DNA of 64,000 nucleotides from Actinomyces ruminis (GTDB taxonomy: Bacteria > Actinomycetota > Actinomycetes > Actinomycetales > Actinomycetaceae). A program made the translations under genes and the position numbers. Under the pieces are notes generated by a model. That model did not search any database. It had not been told where the DNA came from and was given only the letters and a program-made list of their open reading frames with translations. How positions within the stretch are numbered: position 1 is the stretch's first letter; each line of letters opens with the position of its first letter. Below are positions 20,451 to 28,707 of the stretch, piece after piece. The stretch is taken from assembly GCF_002154335.2 (NCBI RefSeq), contig NZ_MTPX02000082.1, positions 1-64,000 on the forward strand. The letters run 5' to 3'.

Positions 20451-21132
20451 GGGCCCGCCCGCCCGTGCGGTTCTGCGGCTGAGGCATCAACGCGGCTACG
20501 AGCATGGCGACGACGTCGTCGGCCACCGCCGCGATCTCGGGGCGGTCGAAGGCGCTGCCGTCCGCGGCCGCCTGCTGCGGGCTCACCCCGAACCGGGACA
20601 CGACGTACTCGGGCACGCCCAGCAATACCCTCTCCATCATCCAGGCGGCGGTTTCGGGGTCCACGTCTGCGCGCAGCTCGCCGCCCGCCTGTCCGGCGGC
20701 GATCGCGGCAACCGCCCACCGATGCACGCCCGCATTGACGGTCTCGTCCGAGCCGAGCACGACGGGAGCGTCGGCGGATAGTGCACGCGCAAGCACCGCC
20801 CAGCCGCGGGGATCGCGCCGGAAGAAGTCCCGACTGCCCAGGACCATCGCGCGAAGGACCTCGTCGAAGGGCGCCTCGGGCACCGGCGCGTCCTGGACGT
20901 CGATACGCGCGTCCATGAGTTCGCGCACCAGGTGGGTGTAGGCATCGAGCTTGTCGTCGAAGTACTGGTAGAAGCTGCCCTTCGAGACGCCGGCGGCGGC
21001 CGTGACGCGGTCGACCGATGCCTGCGCGTAGGAGCGTTCCGCGAACTCCGCCTTGAGCGCATCCATTACGCGGGCACGCTTGTCCTGCGTGAGGTTGAAG
21101 AACGTGTCCTTGGGCATCAGTACTCCGTCCAC
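20443..21132 (-). CDS. TetR-family repressor of the adjacent ABC exporter
   Basis: A 229-residue TetR regulator. The N-terminal helix-turn-helix is ASVDRVTAAAGVSKGSFYQYFDDK (about 38-61); the rest is the ligand-binding domain. It is the first gene of the exporter operon, overlapping the ATPase start, so it most likely controls its own operon. A strong palindrome lies 22 bp upstream. The start may be the ATG at 21132 or the one at 21117 (MPKDTFFNLTQDK), which fits the family better. Confidence 0.88.
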   Translation of the reverse strand: MDGVLMPKDTFFNLTQDKRARVMDALKAEFAERSYAQASVDRVTAAAGVSKGSFYQYFDDKLDAYTHLVRELMDARIDVQDAPVPEAPFDEVLRAMVLGSRDFFRRDPRGWAVLARALSADAPVVLGSDETVNAGVHRWAVAAIAAGQAGGELRADVDPETAAWMMERVLLGVPEYVVSRFGVSPQQAAADGSAFDRPEIAAVADDVVAMLVAALMPQPQNRTGGRAHG

Positions 21133-21153
21133 ATCGATATGACCACCCAGTCA

Positions 21154-21171
21154 TATGACTGTTGAGTCATA
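21154..21171. promoter_or_regulatory. TetR-type operator palindrome
   Basis: TATGACT-gttg-AGTCATA, a perfect 7-bp inverted repeat with a 4-bp centre, immediately upstream of the tetR-ABC operon. A partial further copy (CAGTCATATGACTG, 21149-21162) overlaps it, giving a double site. Confidence 0.75.
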
Positions 21172-21226
21172 CGGTACCTGTCGGATATCGGCGCCGCAAT
21201 ACTCTCGCCGCCTGTCCGCCGCAATG

Positions 21227-21264
21227 CACGAGGGGCCCGCGCCTTACCGGCGCGGGCCCTCGTG
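21227..21264 (-). terminator. Hairpin terminator of tig
   Basis: CACGAGGG-G-CCCGCGCC pairs with GGCGCGGGCCCTCGTG (16 bp, one bulged G), 18 bp beyond the tig stop. Confidence 0.8.
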
Positions 21265-21281
21265 AGCGTTCCGGGTGGACG

Positions 21282-22713
21282 TCACTCGGCGTCGTCGGCG
21301 CTGTCCGCGGACGGGGAGGACGCGGAGGAGCCGGAGTCGGCCGAGTCGTCGTCCGCGTCGGCCGGGGAGACGATGACCTCGTCGGCGTCTGCGGCGGCCT
21401 GGGCCGCGGCGGCGGCGCTCAGCTCGGCGTCGAGCTCGTCGGAGCCGATGAACTCGGTCAGGTCCACAACCTCACCGTTGGAGTCCTTGACCGTCACCTG
21501 ACGCAGCCCCATGGCCAGCGACTTGTTGCGGGCGATCTCGGAGACGAAGGCGGGGATCTGACCGGCCTGCTGGGCGCCTGCATGAACTGGGCGGGCTCCA
21601 TGCCGTACTGCTGGGCGGTCTGCATGAGGAACTCCAGCAGCTCGTCCTGGGTTACGGACACGTCCAGGGACTCGGCCAGCACGTCCAGGAGGATCTGGTC
21701 GCGCACGCCGGAGGTGACGTCGTCGCGGATCTCGTCGGCGTGCGGGTCGTCCTCGGCCTTGCCCTCGGCCTGCAAGTGCTGCTTAATCTCGTCCTCGACC
21801 ACGGACTCGGGCACATCGAAGGAGACCGCGTCGCGCAGCTGCTCCAGCAGGGCGTCGCGGGCGGCAATCGCCTGGTCGCCGGTCTTGCGCTCGGCGGCCT
21901 GCGCCCGCAGGTCCTCGCGCAGCTCGTCAACCGTGTCGAACTCGGAGGCCATCTGGGCGAACTCGTCGTCCACCTCGGGCAGCTCGCGCTCCTTGACGGC
22001 GGTGGCGGTGACGGTGACCTCGGCCTCCTCGCCCGCGTGCTCGCCCCCGGCCAGCTTGGTGGTGAAGGTGGTGGAGCCGTCGGTCTTCAGGCCGACCAGG
22101 CGTCGTCCAGCCCCTCGAGCATGTTGCCCTTGCCGATCTCGTAGGACACGCCGGACACGGAGTCGACCTCCTCGCCGTCGATGATGGCCTTGAGGTCGAT
22201 GGTGACGAAGTCGCCGGTCTTGGCGGCGCGCTTGACGGACTTGAGCGAACCGAAGCGGGCACGCAGGTTGTCCAGCTCGGTGTCGACGTCGGCATCAGTG
22301 ATCTCGACGGCGTCCACGGTCACGTCAATGCCGCCCAGCTCGGGCAGCTCGAACTCGGGGCGGACGGTGACCTCGGCGGTGAAGGCGAGCTGGCCGCCCT
22401 GCGGGCCGGTGACGTTGACCAGCTCGGTGACCTCGATGTCCGGCTGACCCAGCGGCACGCGACCGGACTCGTTGAGGGCGTCACGGTAGAAGTCGGGCAG
22501 CTTGTTGTTGACGGCCTCCTGGATGACGGAGGCACGGCCAACGCGCTGGTCGATGACGCGCGGCGGAACGTGTCCGCGGCGGAACCCGGGGATCTGGACC
22601 TGCGAGCCGATCTCCTTGTAGGCGGCGTCGAGGCTCGGCTCCAGCTCCTCGTAGGGGACCTCCACGGTCAGCTTGATACGCGCGGGGTCAAGATTCTCGA
22701 CGGTGCTCTTCAC
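21282..22713 (-). CDS. tig: Trigger factor, two frame breaks
   Basis: Ribosome-bound chaperone and peptidyl-prolyl isomerase. The N-terminal ribosome-binding domain holds the signature GFRRGHVPPRVI (about residues 44-55). The PPIase (FKBP-like) domain follows ([44 protein letters not shown]) and then the helical C-domain. The tail (ADADEVIVSPADADDDSADSGSSASS) is acidic and serine-rich, as in other actinobacteria. A missing C near 22098 and a missing base near 21582 break the frame; repaired length is 477 codons. Confidence 0.94.
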
Positions 22714-22980
22714 GGGGTTCTACTCCGAATGTGTAATCGACTGGTAGGTGCGGGGCCGGCGGGCCCCGCGGACGCCCTGGGTTGGCGTCAATTCCGGGCC
22801 ATCCTAGGGCACGGTCGCGGCCCGGTGACAAATGAGCCCACCCACAGACGGCGGGAACTGCTCACATTCCGCCCCCGGCCGAGGCCGTCGGGCGCCCCGG
22901 GTGCAGCGACCGCGCCATGTGCCTCACAGGGATACGACGCCCTCGGCCCGAGCGGTCGTCCGCCGTGCCGCGGCTGGTCC

Positions 22981-23280
22981 TCATGCCTCCAGACCGATGG
23001 GCACGCTCCGCCGGCCCGCCACCTTGGCGAGCGCCTGCTGCGGGACCACGGCGACCTCCCGGACCCCCGCGACGGTACGCCGGTGGACGGTGCGGGCCTC
23101 GGTGTCGTCGGCCCCCGTGAAGCGGATCGTGACGCGCGGCCGACCGCGCACGACGTCCACCTGGAAGGCCTCCAGCGTCGTCGAGGCGGTGACGGCGGCG
23201 CGGGCGGCGGCCTCCACGTCCTGCGGGCCGTGGCCGGGCAGCAGGTCGGTGACCGTGAGAATGGTGCGGTATGAGGGCAT
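22981..23280 (-). CDS. Small conserved-looking protein of unknown function
   Basis: 99 residues, MPSYRTILTVTDLLPGHGPQDV to the end. It has an alternating beta/alpha pattern (two strands in DVVRGRPRVTIRFTGADD) and no membrane segment, cysteines or recognised motif. Codon use matches the neighbours. It lies between tig and the amino-acid permease. Probably a real gene. Confidence 0.55.
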   Translation of the reverse strand: MPSYRTILTVTDLLPGHGPQDVEAAARAAVTASTTLEAFQVDVVRGRPRVTIRFTGADDTEARTVHRRTVAGVREVAVVPQQALAKVAGRRSVPIGLEA

Positions 23281-23338
23281 GGCACGAGCCTACGGCGCGG
23301 TGCGGACCGTAGAGGCCGCACCCCCGCCGTCGTCCGCC

Positions 23339-24739
23339 TCAGGCCTTGACCCAGCCGCGCCGCAGCGCCAGGGCGTGTCCGGCGTAGCACAGGGCCACGA
23401 AGGGCACGGTCCAGTACAGGGCGGAACGCTGGGAGGGGTCGAAGACGATCAGGATGCAGGACGCGGCCGAGCCGATGAAGGCGGCGATGGGGACCCAGGG
23501 GTAACCGGGGGTGCGGTAGCCGAGCTCGGCGGGGCTGTGCCCGGCATCGAGCCAGCGGCGGCGGAAGACGAACTGGCAGGCGGCGATCGCCATCCACACA
23601 ATCACCACCGCCAGCCCGGAAATGGACACCAGTGCCAGGTAGACGGTGTCGGCGGCCACCACGGAGCTGAGCAGGGCCAGCAGCCCGCCCAACATGGACA
23701 GAGCCAGCGCCACCACGGGCACGCCCCGCATGGTGGTGTGGGCGACGATCTTCGGCACGGTTCCCTCGTTGGCCAGCGACCACAGCATGCGGGTGGACGC
23801 GAACAGGCCGGAGTTGGCGGCGGAGAGAATCGCCGTCACCACCACGATGTTCATCAGGTCGCCCGCGTGGGGTACACCGATCATGTCCAGCACGGTGACG
23901 AACGGGGAGGCGCTCACGCCGGCCTCCTGCCAGGGAATAAGCGCGGCCATGACCACGATCGAGCCGATGAAGAAGACGGTCAGCCGCACCAGGGTGGTGC
24001 GGATGGCGCGGGGGATGTTGCGGCTGGGGTCGGCGGTCTCCCCCGCGGCCACGCCGATCAACTCGGTGCCGGAGAAGGCGAAATTGACGGTGAGCATCGT
24101 GGTCAAGACGGCCCCGAAGCCGTTGGGAAAGATACCGTCGCGGATCAGGCCTCCCAGGCCCGGGGCGGGCGAGCCGTCGGTCATGGGGATGATGCCGACG
24201 ATCGCCAGGGTGCCGAGCACGATGAAGGCGATGATGGCGAAGACCTTCACACCCGCCAGCCAGGACTCGGCCTCGGCGAAGACCCGCACGGAGAACACAT
24301 TGGAGGCGAATACCACCACGATGAAGATGGCAGCCCACATCCACACCGGCGTGGTGGGGAACCAGTGGCGCATGATGGCGCCGGCGGCGGTGAACTCCGA
24401 GCCGAGCGCAATGGTCCAGGTCAGCCAGTACAGCACGGCCACCACGAATCCAGTGCCCGGGCCGATCAGCTCCTTGGCGTAGACGTGGAAGGCGCCGGTC
24501 CAGGGCATGGCCACGCTCAGCTCCCCCAGGCACAGCATCACCAGGTAGACCAGCAACGCGCCAATGGCGTAGGCGAGCACGGTGCCCAGAGGACCGGCCT
24601 GGCTGATGGTGTAGCCGGAGGAGAGGAACAGACCGGTGCCGATCACCCCGCCGAAGGAGATCATGGTCAGGTGGCGCGAGCTCATCTTGCGCTGGAGGCG
24701 GTCGTGCCTGCGGGCGGCGGCGTCGGGAGTGGCAACCAT
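23339..24739 (-). CDS. APC-superfamily amino acid permease
   Basis: A 466-residue, 12-helix amino-acid/proton symporter of the AAT family (GABA, proline, aromatic or S-methylmethionine type). The family signature [22 protein letters not shown] is at about 29-50, followed by [28 protein letters not shown]. Divergent from the homocysteine S-methyltransferase gene 105 bp away, which suggests S-methylmethionine or methionine as a possible substrate (the E. coli mmuP-mmuM pairing). This is inference. Confidence 0.88.
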   Translation of the reverse strand: MVATPDAAARRHDRLQRKMSSRHLTMISFGGVIGTGLFLSSGYTISQAGPLGTVLAYAIGALLVYLVMLCLGELSVAMPWTGAFHVYAKELIGPGTGFVVAVLYWLTWTIALGSEFTAAGAIMRHWFPTTPVWMWAAIFIVVVFASNVFSVRVFAEAESWLAGVKVFAIIAFIVLGTLAIVGIIPMTDGSPAPGLGGLIRDGIFPNGFGAVLTTMLTVNFAFSGTELIGVAAGETADPSRNIPRAIRTTLVRLTVFFIGSIVVMAALIPWQEAGVSASPFVTVLDMIGVPHAGDLMNIVVVTAILSAANSGLFASTRMLWSLANEGTVPKIVAHTTMRGVPVVALALSMLGGLLALLSSVVAADTVYLALVSISGLAVVIVWMAIAACQFVFRRRWLDAGHSPAELGYRTPGYPWVPIAAFIGSAASCILIVFDPSQRSALYWTVPFVALCYAGHALALRRGWVKA

Positions 24740-24844
24740 GGCGTTCCTGAGGTGGACGGTTCCGGGATGTTCCCGGCTAAGGTAGGTGAGCCGCCAAATA
24801 CTGGTGGACGGGGAGTCGACAGCAGGGTCGGGAGGCGACTCGGT

Positions 24845-25786
24845 TTGAGTGATGTGCTTACGAGGTTACTGGCGCAGCGGGGGACGATCGTCCTCGACGG
24901 CGCGATGGCGACAGAGCTGGAGAAGCGGGGCGTGGACACCTCCGGGCCCCTGTGGTCCGCACTGGCGATGCGGGACGCACCCGAGGCGATCGCGGAGGTG
25001 CACCGCAGCTTCTTCGCGGCCGGCGCCGACGTGGCCACGACCAACACCTATCAGGCGAATCTAGACGCCTACCGGCGCGCAGGCCTGAGCGGCCCGGATG
25101 CTGAGAACCTGGTACGAGAGGCGGTGCGGCTGGCTCGTCGGGCTCGCGACGAGCATGCGGCCGCCACCGGGCGCCACGGCCTGGTGGCCGGTTCGGTGGG
25201 CCCATACGGCGCCTACCTGGCCGACGGCAGTGAGTACACCGGCGCCTACGCGCTGTCGGACGCGGACTTCCGCGGTTTCCACCGCCCGCGGCTGAGACTG
25301 CTGCTTGAAGCGGGCGTGGACGTGCTGGCCCTGGAGACGATGCCGCAGGGACCGGAGATCCGTGCGCTGCTGGGGCTGCTGGCCGACGAGGCAGCTGGGG
25401 TTCCCGCGTGGCTGTCGCTGTCGGTGCGCGACGACGGCGAGGCCCTGCGCGATGGCACGCCGCTGGAGGACGTGACGGCGTGGGCGCAGGCCTGCCCGCA
25501 GGTGCGCCTGCTGGGGGTCAACTGCACCCGGGTGGAGACGGCGACGACGGCGCTCGGCCTGCTCGCGGATCTCACCAGCCTGCCGCTGATCGTCTACCCG
25601 AACTCCGGTGAGGAGTACGACGCCGCCACCAAGACCTGGTCCGGTGACGGCGAGAACGAGGGCGTGCTGGCCCAGGCGCTGCCCGCCTGGAAGGCGCTGG
25701 GAGCCCGCGCCGTCGGCGGTTGCTGCCGCACCACCCCGGCGCAGATCCGGGCGCTGGCGGCCGCGGTGGGCGAGCCGACGGCGTAG
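24845..25786 (+). CDS. mmuM: Homocysteine S-methyltransferase
   Basis: Transfers a methyl group from S-methylmethionine (or SAM) to homocysteine to make methionine. Zinc ligands are visible: Cys in LLGVNCTRV and the CC pair in [16 protein letters not shown]. The N-terminal [15 protein letters not shown] and [18 protein letters not shown] are family hallmarks. About 313 aa. I choose the rare TTG start at 24845 because GGGAGG sits 8 nt upstream; the GTG at 24854 is the alternative. Divergent from the amino-acid permease. Confidence 0.92.
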   Translation: MSDVLTRLLAQRGTIVLDGAMATELEKRGVDTSGPLWSALAMRDAPEAIAEVHRSFFAAGADVATTNTYQANLDAYRRAGLSGPDAENLVREAVRLARRARDEHAAATGRHGLVAGSVGPYGAYLADGSEYTGAYALSDADFRGFHRPRLRLLLEAGVDVLALETMPQGPEIRALLGLLADEAAGVPAWLSLSVRDDGEALRDGTPLEDVTAWAQACPQVRLLGVNCTRVETATTALGLLADLTSLPLIVYPNSGEEYDAATKTWSGDGENEGVLAQALPAWKALGARAVGGCCRTTPAQIRALAAAVGEPTA

Positions 25787-25839
25787 GCACCAGGCAACGG
25801 CGGGGTGAGCGCGCCCGGGTCCCTGCCCACGCCGCCTGC

Positions 25840-25946
25840 TGCGACACTTTGTACCCTGCTGCGACGTTTTGCACCCTGGCGTGCGGCAAATTCCCATACA
25901 CCAGGGAGCAAAAGTTCGTATCAGGAGGCAAAAGCTCGTAGTAGAC
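25840..25946. repeat. Iterated inverted array, 20-bp period (2 forward, 2 reverse)
   Basis: Units TGCGACACTTTGTACCC and TGCGACGTTTTGCACCC start at 25840 and 25860. Reverse units with GCAAAA cores lie at 25908 and 25928. The inner pair (TTTTGCACCCTGGCGTG / CATACACCAGGGAGCAAAA) can form a hairpin. A shorter copy of the same element is at 26799. 197 bp of otherwise empty DNA follows mmuM here. Confidence 0.85.
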
Positions 25947-25982
25947 AGCCGAGACACCGCAACGCGAGGACCAGGGCGCCCA

Positions 25983-26702
25983 CTACCGGGTTAGCTGCCG
26001 CCAGACGACCACGTACACCACGCACAGCACGATGATCCCGAGGTACCCCAGGAAGGCCAGCACGTGCGCCTTGCGCAGGTTGTGGATGTTGGACACAGTC
26101 AGTCCGGGGACCGGAAGCAACCCGATCAGGAGCGCGAACAATGCGGAGGCCGCCCCAATGAAAAGCCCCACGGGAGGGAGCAGGGGGCCGAGTCCAATAG
26201 GAAGGACGAGTACGCAGCCCAGCGGCAGCAGGAGTGCGCTCCAACCGATGCAGGCACGAGTATGTCCCTTGCCGAAGGCGTCGTATGACAGCATCATGCA
26301 GACGACGCTCAGCGCGAGTACCACGAAACTGACCGGCTTCGCGATGATGAACAGCGGCTCGCCCCGTTCGTCCCGCAAGGCATCTGCCGACGTTGCATAG
26401 GTCACCACTATGATCGCGGCGTAGACCAGCGCGACGCCGACGTCCGCCCGCCGAATCCGGTGCAGGCCCGTCTCATGGCGCTTGTCGCCACGCAGCGCAC
26501 CGATCGCGAGCGCGTCGAAACCGCCCGCAGAGCCCAACACCAAGCCAATGGGCAGCGCGTTCGGGTCGTGTCGATTCACCAGCCCATAGGCAAGGCCAGT
26601 AAGCACCGGGATGCCCGACAATCCGAGAGCCACACGGTGTCGCTTGCCCGACAGCAACTCCACACAACCGATCGCGCCCGCCACCGCAATGATGACCAAC
26701 AT
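25983..26702 (-). CDS. Multi-pass membrane protein of unknown function
   Basis: About 239 residues and six to seven predicted helices, for example MLVIIAVAGAIGCVELLSG, VGVALVYAAIIVVTYATS, VSFVVLALSVVCMMLSYDAF, SALLLPLGCVLVLPIGLGPLL and VLAFLGYLGIIVLCVVYVVVW. No catalytic motif recognised. The true start is uncertain: the frame runs upstream through repeat DNA, and the ATG at 26702 begins the first helix. It is bracketed by two copies of one inverted array, which suggests it arrived, or is expressed, as a unit. Confidence 0.6.
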   Translation of the reverse strand: MLVIIAVAGAIGCVELLSGKRHRVALGLSGIPVLTGLAYGLVNRHDPNALPIGLVLGSAGGFDALAIGALRGDKRHETGLHRIRRADVGVALVYAAIIVVTYATSADALRDERGEPLFIIAKPVSFVVLALSVVCMMLSYDAFGKGHTRACIGWSALLLPLGCVLVLPIGLGPLLPPVGLFIGAASALFALLIGLLPVPGLTVSNIHNLRKAHVLAFLGYLGIIVLCVVYVVVWRQLTR

Positions 26703-26798
26703 TCCGGACAACACAGAGACGACTGTAGGCGATCGCCCGGCAAAGCAGAGCCCGGAGAATCTGCCGATGGTGTTGGGCAGCGAGCCCACGCCGCCTGT

Positions 26799-26866
26799 TG
26801 CGACACTTTGTACCCTGGTGTGCGGCAAATGCCCATACACCAGGGGCAAAAGCTCGTAGTAGAGGC
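26799..26866. repeat. Inverted array, single-unit copy of the 25840 element
   Basis: TGCGACACTTTGTACCCTGG at 26799 pairs with GGGGCAAAAGCTCGTAGTAG at about 26847. The sequence before it (GCCCACGCCGCCTG) and the central GTGCGGCAAAT-CCCATACACC match the 25840 array, which has one more unit on each side. Confidence 0.85.
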
Positions 26867-26886
26867 GAGCGGAGCTCGCGGGCATC

Positions 26887-26978
26887 CTCGTCGTCGGGGT
26901 ATTCGGCCTGGCGGCCTGTTGCCCCGTCCTCCTCGAAGGTCTCATGAGCAAGCTCATGGACCTTCTCGTCGTCGGGGT
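26887..26978. repeat. 14-bp direct repeat ending in the tRNA-Pro 3' end
   Basis: CTCGTCGTCGGGGT at 26887-26900 and again at 26965-26978. The second copy enters the 3' end of the tRNA-Pro gene. Between them an inverted repeat (AAGGTC-T-CATGAGC / GCTCATGGACCTT, 26935-26963) may act as the tRNA terminator. Confidence 0.5.
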
Positions 26979-27045
26979 GGCGGGATTTGAACCCACGATC
27001 TCCTGCACCCAAAGCAGGCGCGCTACCAAGCTGCGCCACACCCCG
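26972..27045 (-). tRNA. tRNA-Pro(TGG)
   Basis: A complete cloverleaf on the minus strand: acceptor CGGGGTG/CACCCCG, D-arm GCGCAGCTTGGTAGCGC, anticodon stem CCTGC/GCAGG with loop TTTGGGT (anticodon TGG), T-arm GGGTTCAAATCCC, discriminator A. CCA is not encoded. Confidence 0.97.
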
Positions 27046-27096
27046 TGTAAACGCCCGCGACCGCCACCGGAGTCCGGGGCGGCCGCGCGTTCACCG

Positions 27097-27167
27097 AGCG
27101 GGTGACGGGAATCGAACCCGCGCCATCTGCTTGGAAGGCAGAGGCTCTACCATTGAGCTACACCCGC
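27097..27167 (-). tRNA. tRNA-Gly(TCC)
   Basis: A complete cloverleaf on the minus strand: acceptor GCGGGTG/CACCCGC, D-arm GCTCAATGGTAGAGC, anticodon loop CTTCCAA (anticodon TCC) on stem TCTGC/GCAGA, T-arm GGGTTCGATTCCC, discriminator T. CCA is not encoded. It lies 51 bp upstream of tRNA-Pro. Confidence 0.97.
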
Positions 27168-27233
27168 ATTGGACGGACCTGCGTCCGCCATTATTGCCGG
27201 TTCGTCGCCGGCACTGCCGGGACGGCGGCGATA

Positions 27234-27398
27234 TCAGTACTCGATGAGACCGGTCCGGTAGGCCTTGGAGAGCCGACCGGGCACGGCCACCTTGCGCCCC
27301 GCAACGGTGATCGTCTGCAGCTCGGGCAGCTTGGCCTTCCACTGCGAACGGCGATTGCGGGTATTGCTGCGGGACATCTTCCGCTTCGGCACTGCCAT
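27234..27398 (-). CDS. rpmF: 50S ribosomal protein L32
   Basis: A 54-residue protein with the invariant L32 start [20 protein letters not shown]. It lacks the CxxC zinc motif, so it is the zinc-independent form, and ends in [18 protein letters not shown]. Such zinc-free paralogues often replace a zinc-binding copy when zinc is scarce; whether another copy exists elsewhere cannot be seen. The ATG at 27398 is fixed by the conserved N-terminus. Confidence 0.92.
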   Translation of the reverse strand: MAVPKRKMSRSNTRNRRSQWKAKLPELQTITVAGRKVAVPGRLSKAYRTGLIEY

Positions 27399-27598
27399 GA
27401 GCCCGCTCCTCTCAAACTCGTAGGGCCGCCCGGTCACGGGCAACCCGAAGGATAGTTGACCAGGGGTCACCCTAGCGGCTCGCCCGGATTCCATTCCAGC
27501 CCAGGCGCCCCACCCAGCGTGTGAGATCAGTCCCGTCCCGACTGCAAACAGCACCGCGCCAACGCCACCGCCGCACCCGAGCCGCTATACATGACGCC

Positions 27599-28291
27599 AT
27601 GACCGCCGTTCCACCCTCCCCCGCCGCCAACGCCGTGGTCACGCTGGCACGCGGCGAGCAGCCGGAGACCGACCTGGAGGTCAAGCGCTCCCACTTCCTG
27701 GGGCGGGCCGCACGCACCGAGGACGAGGCCGCCGCCCGCGCCTTCATTGCCTCCGTCCGCACCCGCTACCCCGACGCCCGCCATCACTGCAGTGCCTTCA
27801 CCGTGCTGGTCCCGGGCGCCCAGCCCATTGAGCGCTCCAGCGACGACGGCGAGCCCTCGGGCACCGCCGGCGGCCCCATGCTGGACGTCCTGCGCGGCAC
27901 CGGCCTGGTCAACACCACGGTCGTGGTCACCCGCTACTTCGGGGGGACGCTGTTGGGCACCGGTGGCCTGGCCCGCGCCTACTCGCAGGCGGCCGCCGAT
28001 GCACTGAACGCCGCCTCTCGGGTCCGCCTAGCCACCCGTCACCTGTGGCGCGTGCAGGTGCCGGTCGCCGACGCCGGCCGCCTGGAGGCCCAACTGCGCG
28101 GGCACAGCGGCCCGCACGACATCGGGGTGGAGGACACGCAATGGGGAGCCGCCCATGCCCTGCTCACCCTGTCCACCCCCACCACCGACGTCGACGCACT
28201 CGCCGAGCAGCTAGCCGCGCTAACCGGCGGAACCGCCCATGCCGAACCGGCCGGCAGCCGGGTGGTTGAGACACCCCTGCCCGCGAGCTGA
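27599..28291 (+). CDS. YigZ/IMPACT family protein
   Basis: 230 residues. The N-terminal IMPACT (UPF0029) domain shows KRSHFLGRAARTEDEAAARAFI, the invariant SSDDGEPSGTAGGPML, and VVVTRYFGGTLLGTGGLARAY. A C-terminal DUF1949 ferredoxin-like domain follows. The family is linked to translation regulation, but its bacterial role is unsettled. The ATG at 27599 is chosen because conserved sequence starts soon after. Confidence 0.92.
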   Translation: MTAVPPSPAANAVVTLARGEQPETDLEVKRSHFLGRAARTEDEAAARAFIASVRTRYPDARHHCSAFTVLVPGAQPIERSSDDGEPSGTAGGPMLDVLRGTGLVNTTVVVTRYFGGTLLGTGGLARAYSQAAADALNAASRVRLATRHLWRVQVPVADAGRLEAQLRGHSGPHDIGVEDTQWGAAHALLTLSTPTTDVDALAEQLAALTGGTAHAEPAGSRVVETPLPAS

Positions 28292-28362
28292 ACACGCCCG
28301 CAGGCTCTGCACTGGCCGCGGCGCCCGGGCCAAAATGAAGCGCAGTTCACCATACGGATGAA

Positions 28363-28393
28363 TTGACAGCCGCGCCGGCGCGGGCACTACTGT
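28363..28393 (+). promoter_or_regulatory. Candidate promoter of the cysK-cysE operon
   Basis: TTGACA at 28363-28368 and TACTGT at 28388-28393, with a 19-bp spacer, slightly longer than ideal. This would start a transcript about 80 nt before the cysteine-rich leader ORF. Confidence 0.4.
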
Positions 28394-28479
28394 GGCTCCA
28401 GCGGACTGCCGCGCGTCAGCGCTCACTGAGCGCCGACGGGATACAGAGAACTTCGTCGCACCAGCAAGAGGAGGACCCC

Positions 28480-28536
28480 ATGACGGCCAAGAGCCTCATG
28501 CGCGTGATGTCCCTCTGCTGCTGCCAGTGTCGATAG
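28480..28536 (+). CDS. Cysteine-rich leader peptide of the cys operon
   Basis: An 18-codon frame, MTAKSLMRVMSLCCCQCR then TAG, with AAGAGGAGGA 6 nt upstream of its ATG. Four of its last six codons are cysteine. It lies 171 bp before cysK. Cysteine-responsive attenuation by polycysteine leader ORFs is known from mycobacterial sulfur genes. I infer that slow decoding when Cys-tRNA is scarce changes folding of the two hairpins that follow, or exposes the downstream mRNA, and raises cysK-cysE expression. Confidence 0.75.
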   Translation: MTAKSLMRVMSLCCCQCR

Positions 28537-28556
28537 AGCGCCTGGCCACGACACTG

Positions 28557-28605
28557 TGCGCGCGTCGCAGCGCGCATGCCCGGCGCTCGGGCGCGTGACG
28601 CGCCC
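28557..28605 (+). promoter_or_regulatory. Candidate attenuator hairpins downstream of the leader
   Basis: Hairpin one: TGCGCGC/GCGCGCA with a 6-nt loop (28557-28576). Hairpin two: GGGCGCG/CGCGCCC with a TGA loop (28589-28605). The arms are similar enough to pair alternatively, as an attenuator would need. There is no U-run. Confidence 0.5.
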
Positions 28606-28707
28606 TATCCCCACAAATCTTCAAGCGCCTTTCATGCCCCGGGTGTATGCCTGTATGTGTCCCTGCCGGAGCGGCGCACCCGCACACTCAAGACTTAAGG
28701 AACAACC

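Noticed and set aside
22832..24844. N-terminal 670 codons of the frame that contains mmuM
   Set aside because: Only the part from 24845 on is homocysteine S-methyltransferase. The upstream part is antisense to the amino-acid permease.
24740..24844. A riboswitch (SAM type) upstream of mmuM
   Set aside because: Only 105 bp lie between the divergent starts, and I see no conserved S-box pattern or anti-terminator arrangement.
25800..25980. Short open frames within the 25840 repeat (reading like DTLYPAATFCTL)
   Set aside because: They are translations of the repeat units, recur at 26799, and have no start signals.
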